Shown here one piece after another: positions 6,887 through 10,710 of a stretch of DNA of 10,710 nt (the first letter of the stretch is position 1; each line of letters starts with the position of its first letter). Where the stretch lies: positions 1 through 10,710 of the forward strand of contig JANXAA010000042.1 in assembly GCA_025061865.1 (NCBI GenBank), given 5' to 3'. The notes under the pieces are model-generated. The model had not been told where the DNA came from and searched no databases. It saw nothing but the letters and a program-made list of their open reading frames with translations. The position numbers were made by a program, and so were the translations under genes. This stretch comes from Acidobacteriota bacterium. GTDB lineage: Bacteria; Acidobacteriota; HRBIN11.

Positions 6887-6905
6887 CTATCAATAAAGAT
6901 GATAG
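6887..6905. promoter_or_regulatory. 19-bp palindrome over the iron transporter -10 box, candidate metalloregulator operator
   Basis: CTATCA at 6887-6892 and TGATAG at 6900-6905 form a perfect 6-bp inverted repeat around 7 nt, covering the -10 and start site of the minus promoter. Fur and DtxR-family operators are about 19 bp, so length and place fit, but the bases do not match the classical consensus of either. Confidence 0.5.
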
Positions 6906-6927
6906 GGGCCGCCTTACAGTGAATCAA
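6899..6927 (-). promoter_or_regulatory. Promoter of the ferritin-like/VIT gene
   Basis: TTGATT (6927-6922), 17-nt spacer, TATCAT (6904-6899) on the minus strand. It predicts a leader of about 65 nt to the ATG at 6825. Confidence 0.6.
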
Positions 6928-7016
6928 CAGAGCGTCCGGTGTGGGGTGTTGGGTCAATGGGCCCGCCCCGGGCGCAAAGGTAGGTCCCCTTCCCCCAAGT
7001 CTCTGGTCATGTCCTT

Positions 7017-7043
7017 TTGATTTGGAGACAGCTCGAGTATAAT
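7017..7043 (+). promoter_or_regulatory. Promoter of the metal-uptake operon
   Basis: Perfect TATAAT at 7038-7043 with TTGATT at 7017-7022; the 15-nt spacer is short. The start would fall near 7050, about 20 nt before the ATG at 7069. AT-rich sequence following (TAAT...ATTA, 7041-7055) is an imperfect palindrome that could be a regulator site. Confidence 0.55.
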
Positions 7044-7068
7044 ATCATTCATTAACGAGGGACGCTCG

Positions 7069-7335
7069 ATGAGGGACCTGCGTCGTGAGATCCGACGATC
7101 TCCGTGGTGGGCCTGGGTGGGTGCCCTCTTGTTCCTGGGAATATGGGGTGTCCATGCCCATCCGGGGAATATGGATCAGTGCTCCCTCTGTGCCCAAAGT
7201 CTCATCGAGTCCAGGCCACCGGTAGAACTGGACGTGCTCCTGGTGAGCCACCCCCTAACGTCCCTTGACATCTGGGTCCTGGTCCTTCGGGATCAAATTC
7301 CCCTATTTTCCTCTCGAGCCCCACCCGCCGGATGA
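7069..7335 (+). CDS. Small secreted protein with CxxC motif, function unknown
   Basis: 88 aa. A basic N terminus (MRDLRREIRR) and a hydrophobic stretch (WWAWVGALLFLGIWGV, 13-28) ending before HAHPG look like a Sec signal peptide. The mature part begins with HAHPGNMDQCSLC, giving two His and a CxxC that could bind metal or form a disulfide, and ends in SSRAPPAG. Start: ATG 7069 with GAGG at 7057-7060, 8 nt upstream, right behind a strong promoter. It is first in the apparent operon with the outer-membrane channel and metal-binding protein. Short, poorly conserved proteins of this plan (signal, His/CxxC, Arg-Pro-Pro end) occur near metal-transport genes as far as I recall, but I cannot name the family. 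The 154 bases to the next gene hold nothing clear apart from its ribosome binding site. Confidence 0.6.
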   Translation: MRDLRREIRRSPWWAWVGALLFLGIWGVHAHPGNMDQCSLCAQSLIESRPPVELDVLLVSHPLTSLDIWVLVLRDQIPLFSSRAPPAG

Positions 7336-7489
7336 TTCTCCTCCAGGAATCAACGGGCTTTTTCTCCCCGTCCCTGCTCCAGCCTACCCGGCGGGCGTTC
7401 TGACGACCCCGATAAGAAACCGGACTCCAAGCAGGGCGAAGCGATTCTCCTCATCAAGAAATCCCTGACTCTCAACCTGGAGGATCTTC

Positions 7490-8983
7490 ATGAGTCTTCA
7501 TCTGTACCGGAATCTCACCGAATGGGTGAGCCGCTTGCGAGGCCTCTTGGGAGCCCTCGCTGTCGTGGTCTGGCTGACCAGCGGACTGGCCTGGGCCCAG
7601 GCGCCCTCGGCCTCAGAAGCGACCGAACTGGAGCGGCTACGCCAGCAGGTCCAGACGCTTCAGGCCCGAGTCCAGGCGATGGAGGCCCTCCTCCGGCAGG
7701 TCGAGGCCTTGACGGCTCAGGTCCAGGCGCTTCAGCAAGTCACCGATCAAATCCGCCAGGTCTTGCAACAGCCGACGCCGACTCCGACGGCGCCGGACCA
7801 GGAGTTGGAACGTCTAAAACGAGAAATTCAGCAATCGGCGCCCCCACCCCCACCAGCGACTGTTGAGGCGGCGGCCTCGGGAGTCTCGAGTTCGAGGGCC
7901 ATGAACCTCAGTCTGTTGAATCCTGAGATCACCATTACCGGTGAGGTCTTAGGCCGTTATACCGATTCTGCGCATGAGACCAATCACGGGCATCAAGAAG
8001 CAGAGCCTGCCCACGCCGACCATGCGCATAAAACCCCTGAATCCGGCCAAATCTTTGTCCTGCGGGAACTCGAGTTCGGCTTTATTTCCATGTTAGACCC
8101 TTACAGCCGGATGAAGGTCTTTGCTTCCTGGGAAGACGGTTCCATCCATTTGGAAGAAGCTTATGTCGAATGGCTGACCCTCCCCGGACGTCTGCGCCTC
8201 TCGATCGGCCGCCAGTTCATGCAGGTCGGCATGTTGAACCGATGGCATTTGCATGCCTTCCCCCAAATCGACCCGCCTTGGGCGATGCAAGAGTACTTGG
8301 GTGAAGAGGCCCAGATCGCCCAAACGGGTCTCTATGTGGCGTGGCTCTTGCCCAAGTTATGGAGCTCGGCCGGCGAAGTCGTTGTCTCCCTGGTGGTGGG
8401 GGACGCCGACGGTTTCCGAGGCAATTCCCTGACTCGGCCGGCTTGGCTGGCCTACATCAACAATTACTATGACTTATCCAAAAGCACGTTTCTGGAATTT
8501 GGCGCCTCGACCCTCTGGGGACTCGCCGAGCGCGAACCCCGTCTGCGGCATCAGATATGGAATGCCTTCGCCCGACTTAGTTGGACGCCGCCCGAGCAGG
8601 CCAAATATCGGGGCCTGGACGTGTGGGCCGAGGTTTTCTGGAACCGTCTGGAGACATTCCTGACGACGGCTGAGTTGGAGGCAGCCATCTTGCCCGCCCC
8701 GCCGGTGTGGCGGTCCCGCTGGGGCGGCTTCGTCTTTGCCGAATATCGCCTGGACCGACGGTGGCTCGTCGGTCTACGAGCCGACTACGTTCAGCGGATG
8801 GACGAGGCTGATACGCACGTCTGGGGCCTTTCGCCGGTCCTGACCTTCTGGCAGAGCGAGTGGGTCCGCTTACGACTTCAGTACAGTTACGTCCGGACGG
8901 GTCGGCCGGACCGTCCCACGGAGCATCGGTGGATGTTCCTTCTGACGTGGGCGGCCGGACCGCACAAACATGAAAATTATTAA
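7490..8983 (+). CDS. Outer-membrane beta-barrel protein with coiled coil and His-rich loop, putative metal channel
   Basis: 497 aa. Signal peptide to about residue 37 (hydrophobic 17-33, cut near AWA-QA). Residues 44-93 form a periodic coiled coil (LERLRQQVQTLQARVQAMEALL), then a Pro-rich linker (94-124). LNPEITITGEVLGRYTD (143-159) opens a barrel of amphipathic strands reaching the end. A His-rich insert (H162, H166, H168, H175, H178, H180) sits in the first part, and PHKHENY closes the protein. The phrases LRELEFGFISMLDPYSR, LEEAYVEWLTLPGRLRLSIGRQ and the HAFPQIDPPWAMQEYLGEE region match my memory of an uncharacterised outer-membrane family found beside Znu-type transporters. Role inferred: metal passage through the outer membrane. 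GGAGG at 7479-7483, 6 nt before the ATG. It ends 12 nt before the binding-protein gene, whose Shine-Dalgarno overlaps its stop. Confidence 0.8.
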   Translation: MSLHLYRNLTEWVSRLRGLLGALAVVVWLTSGLAWAQAPSASEATELERLRQQVQTLQARVQAMEALLRQVEALTAQVQALQQVTDQIRQVLQQPTPTPTAPDQELERLKREIQQSAPPPPPATVEAAASGVSSSRAMNLSLLNPEITITGEVLGRYTDSAHETNHGHQEAEPAHADHAHKTPESGQIFVLRELEFGFISMLDPYSRMKVFASWEDGSIHLEEAYVEWLTLPGRLRLSIGRQFMQVGMLNRWHLHAFPQIDPPWAMQEYLGEEAQIAQTGLYVAWLLPKLWSSAGEVVVSLVVGDADGFRGNSLTRPAWLAYINNYYDLSKSTFLEFGASTLWGLAEREPRLRHQIWNAFARLSWTPPEQAKYRGLDVWAEVFWNRLETFLTTAELEAAILPAPPVWRSRWGGFVFAEYRLDRRWLVGLRADYVQRMDEADTHVWGLSPVLTFWQSEWVRLRLQYSYVRTGRPDRPTEHRWMFLLTWAAGPHKHENY

Positions 8984-8995
8984 AGGAGAAATCCT

Positions 8996-10132
8996 ATGCG
9001 GTATCTAAGACTGGTCGGATTGATCGGCATCCTGGCCCTCACTACCCTATCCCAAGTCCCTGGGAGGACGGCTCAGCCGAAGGTCCGGGTCGTCGCCACA
9101 TTAACGAACTATGGGTTTGTCGCCCAGTATATCGGGGGTCCCTACGTGGAGGTCGTTTCTATCGCCGACGGGACTGAGGATCCCCACTTCGTGAAGCCCA
9201 AGCCGAGCTATGCCGTCCTGGTCCAAAACGCGGACCTTTTTATTTCGACGGGTCTCGACCTCGAGCTATGGGAACCGGCCCTCTTAGCGAAGGCTGGCAA
9301 CGCTCGTATCATGCCGGGCAGTCTCGGTTATGTCTCAGCCTCGGCAGGTATCCAGCTCCTGGAAGTTCCGGCGACGGCCTCCCGGGCCGAGGGTGACATT
9401 CATATCTATGGGAACCCCCATATCTACACGAGCCCCTGGCTGATGAAGCGAGTCGCCACTAACATCGCGGCGGGCCTTATCCGGGTCGACCCAGCCCATC
9501 GGGACATCTACGAGCATAACCTGCAGCACTTCAAGGACGAAGTCGACCGCCGTCTCTTCGGTCACGCCCTCAGCCAGATGTTCGGGGGTGACCTCTTGGA
9601 CCGGCTCGTGGAAAGTGGCCAGCTCATTTCTTTTCTGCAGTCCAGGACCTATCAGGGGCAACCCCTCATCGACCGTCTGGGCGGTTGGCTCAGGGCGGGT
9701 TGGGTCTTCCGAGACCGGAAGGTCGTGTGCTACCACAAGGACTGGATCTACTTTGCGACCCTCTTTGGTCAACAGATCGTCGATTACATCGAGCCCAAGC
9801 CGGGCATTCCGCCATCGCCCCCACATGTCGCTCAGGTCGTCGAGCGAATGCGGAGGGAGGATGTCCGGGTCCTCATCGCCGCCGTTTATTTCGACCGAGA
9901 AAAGGTCCGGACCGTCGCCGAACGGGCCGGAGCCGTGCCGGTTATGATCCCGATGGGCGTGACGGCCCAGCTTCCGACCTACTGGGACGTCGTAGACTTC
10001 TGGGTCCGGTCCATCGCTAACGCCTTCCAGGTTCGGCCGTTCGGGGATTCGGCCGTCCGGCCATTCGGGAGTCCTGGAGTCCGAGAGTTTGGCTGGCCTT
10101 TTGAAACGCTGGCGACCCTGCTGGAGCCCTGA
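8996..10132 (+). CDS. znuA: Metal ABC transporter substrate-binding protein, ZnuA/TroA family
   Basis: 378 aa, periplasmic. Signal peptide about 1-26. The TroA fold is supported by DPHFVKPKPS (H64), GDIHIYGNPHIYTSPW (H142), and KVVCYHKDWIYFATLFG (H247), the three His ligands expected in cluster A-I zinc/manganese binding proteins. The fourth ligand is normally an acidic residue near the C terminus; the likely candidates are D300 or E302 in VYFDRE, and the usual late Asp is replaced around IPMG. The long His-rich loop of many ZnuA proteins is missing. ATG 8996 has AAAGGAG at 8982-8988, overlapping the stop of the upstream channel gene, suggesting translational coupling. The normal family end is near residue 344 (VDFWVRSIANAF); the last 34 residues are encoded largely by an octamer tract (VRPFG repeated). 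Zinc is the most likely metal, but manganese or iron is possible. Confidence 0.92.
   Translation: MRYLRLVGLIGILALTTLSQVPGRTAQPKVRVVATLTNYGFVAQYIGGPYVEVVSIADGTEDPHFVKPKPSYAVLVQNADLFISTGLDLELWEPALLAKAGNARIMPGSLGYVSASAGIQLLEVPATASRAEGDIHIYGNPHIYTSPWLMKRVATNIAAGLIRVDPAHRDIYEHNLQHFKDEVDRRLFGHALSQMFGGDLLDRLVESGQLISFLQSRTYQGQPLIDRLGGWLRAGWVFRDRKVVCYHKDWIYFATLFGQQIVDYIEPKPGIPPSPPHVAQVVERMRREDVRVLIAAVYFDREKVRTVAERAGAVPVMIPMGVTAQLPTYWDVVDFWVRSIANAFQVRPFGDSAVRPFGSPGVREFGWPFETLATLLEP
10031..10094. repeat. Octamer-periodic tract inside the 3' end of the metal-binding protein gene
   Basis: Eight successive 8-nt words in register from 10031, consensus near GTTCGGNN/GTCCGGNN. Neighbours agree at 35 of 56 positions. 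Because 8 is not a multiple of 3, the protein only partly shows it: VRPFG at 346-350 and 354-358, then VREFG, a 24-nt (three-octamer) echo. It contains ATTCGGGAGTCC at 10063-10074, inverted downstream. Confidence 0.65.
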
Positions 10133-10141
10133 GTCGCCATA

Positions 10142-10165
10142 GACTCCCTAAGGGTGTCTGGAGTC
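10142..10165. repeat. Short inverted repeat after the binding-protein gene
   Basis: GACTCC at 10142-10147 and GGAGTC at 10160-10165 can form a 6-bp stem with a 12-nt loop, 10 bases after the stop. No T tract follows, so it is not a clear terminator; the words also belong to the surrounding degenerate repeats. Confidence 0.3.
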
Positions 10166-10226
10166 CCGGTACGCCCAAGAAGGTGTTTGACGTCCGGAGG
10201 CCCATCGCTTCATGCAGGACTGGTGA

Positions 10227-10300
10227 CGTCTTGCCGAGTTGCCACCGGCCGTCCCATCCCGGACTCCCGAATCCCGGACTGCCGGACTCCCGAATCCTCG
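10227..10300. repeat. Degenerate octamer tract before the permease gene, inverted relative to the upstream tract
   Basis: Words of 7-8 nt built on CCGGACTC and CCGAATCC. The 12-mer GGACTCCCGAAT occurs exactly at 10261-10272 and 10284-10295 (23-nt period) and is the reverse complement of ATTCGGGAGTCC at 10063-10074 inside the preceding gene. The intergenic stretch 10133-10309 holds no gene. A hairpin spanning about 200 nt between the operon's second-last and last visible genes is possible. Confidence 0.6.
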
Positions 10301-10309
10301 AGGCAGACG

Positions 10310-10710
10310 ATGGCTCAGGTCCTCGAATTCATGAGCACGCCCTTCCTGGCGTGTCTGGTCCTAATCGGTATCCATGCCTACTTTGGGATCCATGTGATCG
10401 AACGGGGCATCATCTTTGTCGACCTGGCGATGGCTCAGATTGCGGCCCTCGGCGGGATGATGGCCGTGTTTTTCCACCACACGCCGAATTCGCTTTTGGG
10501 CTATGTCCTATCGTTAGGGTCCGTTATCCTAGGGGCCTTCGTGTTAGCTTGGACCCGCCATCGGGAACAGCGAGTCCCCCAGGAGGCCTACATCGGGATC
10601 GTATATGCCGTGGCGACAGCGGCGAGTATCCTCTTGGCCAACTGGGCCCCCGAGGGCTCAGAATATGTCAGGGAGATGTGGGAAGGCATCCTCCTGTGGG
10701 TCCGTCCCAG
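10310..10710 (+). CDS. znuB: Metal ABC transporter permease, ABC-3 (ZnuB/TroC) family, cut by the window end
   Basis: Open from ATG 10310 to the end (133 codons seen). Inner-membrane channel subunit partnering the upstream binding protein. Visible: hydrophobic TM1 (FLACLVLIGIHAYFGIHVI), the family phrase RGIIFVDLAMAQIAALGG, TM2-TM3 (GYVLSLGSVILGAFVLAW) and RVPQEAYIGIVYAVATAASILL, all typical of ABC-3 permeases. GAGG at 10300-10303, 6 nt before the ATG, supports the start; an in-frame ATG at 10331 would remove the first residues of TM1. No ZnuC-type ATPase precedes it, so one should lie downstream or elsewhere. The 177-nt gap to the binding protein is unusually long for this operon and is filled with repeat words. 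Confidence 0.88.
   Translation, partial: MAQVLEFMSTPFLACLVLIGIHAYFGIHVIERGIIFVDLAMAQIAALGGMMAVFFHHTPNSLLGYVLSLGSVILGAFVLAWTRHREQRVPQEAYIGIVYAVATAASILLANWAPEGSEYVREMWEGILLWVRP

Noticed and set aside
6826..6957. 44-residue longer N terminus for the ferritin-VIT protein (ATG 6957)
   Set aside because: It lacks a Shine-Dalgarno, would place the promoter and palindrome inside the gene, and the extra residues resemble nothing in the family.
7265..7468. 67-codon ORF overlapping the small secreted protein and its spacer
   Set aside because: Different frame, no ribosome binding site, Pro/Arg-rich low-complexity product; I also found no sign that it is a frameshifted continuation of the small protein.
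10227..10300. Possible CRISPR array
   Set aside because: Repeat words are 7-8 nt and directly adjacent, without unique spacers of regular length, and there are no cas genes.

Overview
The window is GC-rich and gene-dense. A predicted outer-membrane barrel protein, a periplasmic binding protein and a lipoprotein-release-type ATPase point to a diderm (Gram-negative) bacterium. The AdoMet decarboxylase-aminopropyltransferase fusion has a transferase half that resembles the Thermus enzyme, so a thermophile is plausible. I cannot assign a phylum from the sequence.

Layout: (1) 1-1802, the 3' part of thrS on +, followed by a purine-rich 8-nt-periodic tract and a likely intrinsic terminator. (2) 2040-2774, an ABC ATPase of the LolD/MacB type on +, without its permease; its last 14 bases overlap the end of the convergent gene. 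(3) 4113-2761 on -, a fused SpeD-SpeE polyamine enzyme with a perfect -10 promoter and, between promoter and gene, an 18-codon upstream ORF whose stop codon touches the speDE Shine-Dalgarno. (4) 5613-4378 on -, moeA. (5) 6825-5794 on -, a ferritin-like/VIT1 membrane iron transporter with a promoter overlapped by a 19-bp palindrome. (6) From 7038 on +, a divergent metal-acquisition operon: a small secreted CxxC protein, a His-rich outer-membrane channel, a ZnuA/TroA-type metal-binding protein and a ZnuB-type permease that runs off the window.

Functional theme: the right half is built around metal homeostasis. Import of zinc or a similar metal (outer membrane, periplasm, inner membrane) is transcribed away from an iron-sequestering/exporting ferritin-VIT protein, and about 240 bp of shared control region lie between them. 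The left half is housekeeping: translation, lipoprotein/ABC, polyamine and molybdenum cofactor.

Two things stand out. The first is the speDE leader peptide, which has the geometry of a translational attenuator for polyamine synthesis. The second is a set of degenerate tracts with an 8-nt period, placed at or just beyond gene 3' ends. One of them reads into the metal-binding protein gene and extends its C terminus, and a second tract downstream carries the same words in inverted orientation. I saw no rRNA, tRNA, CRISPR array or transposase.
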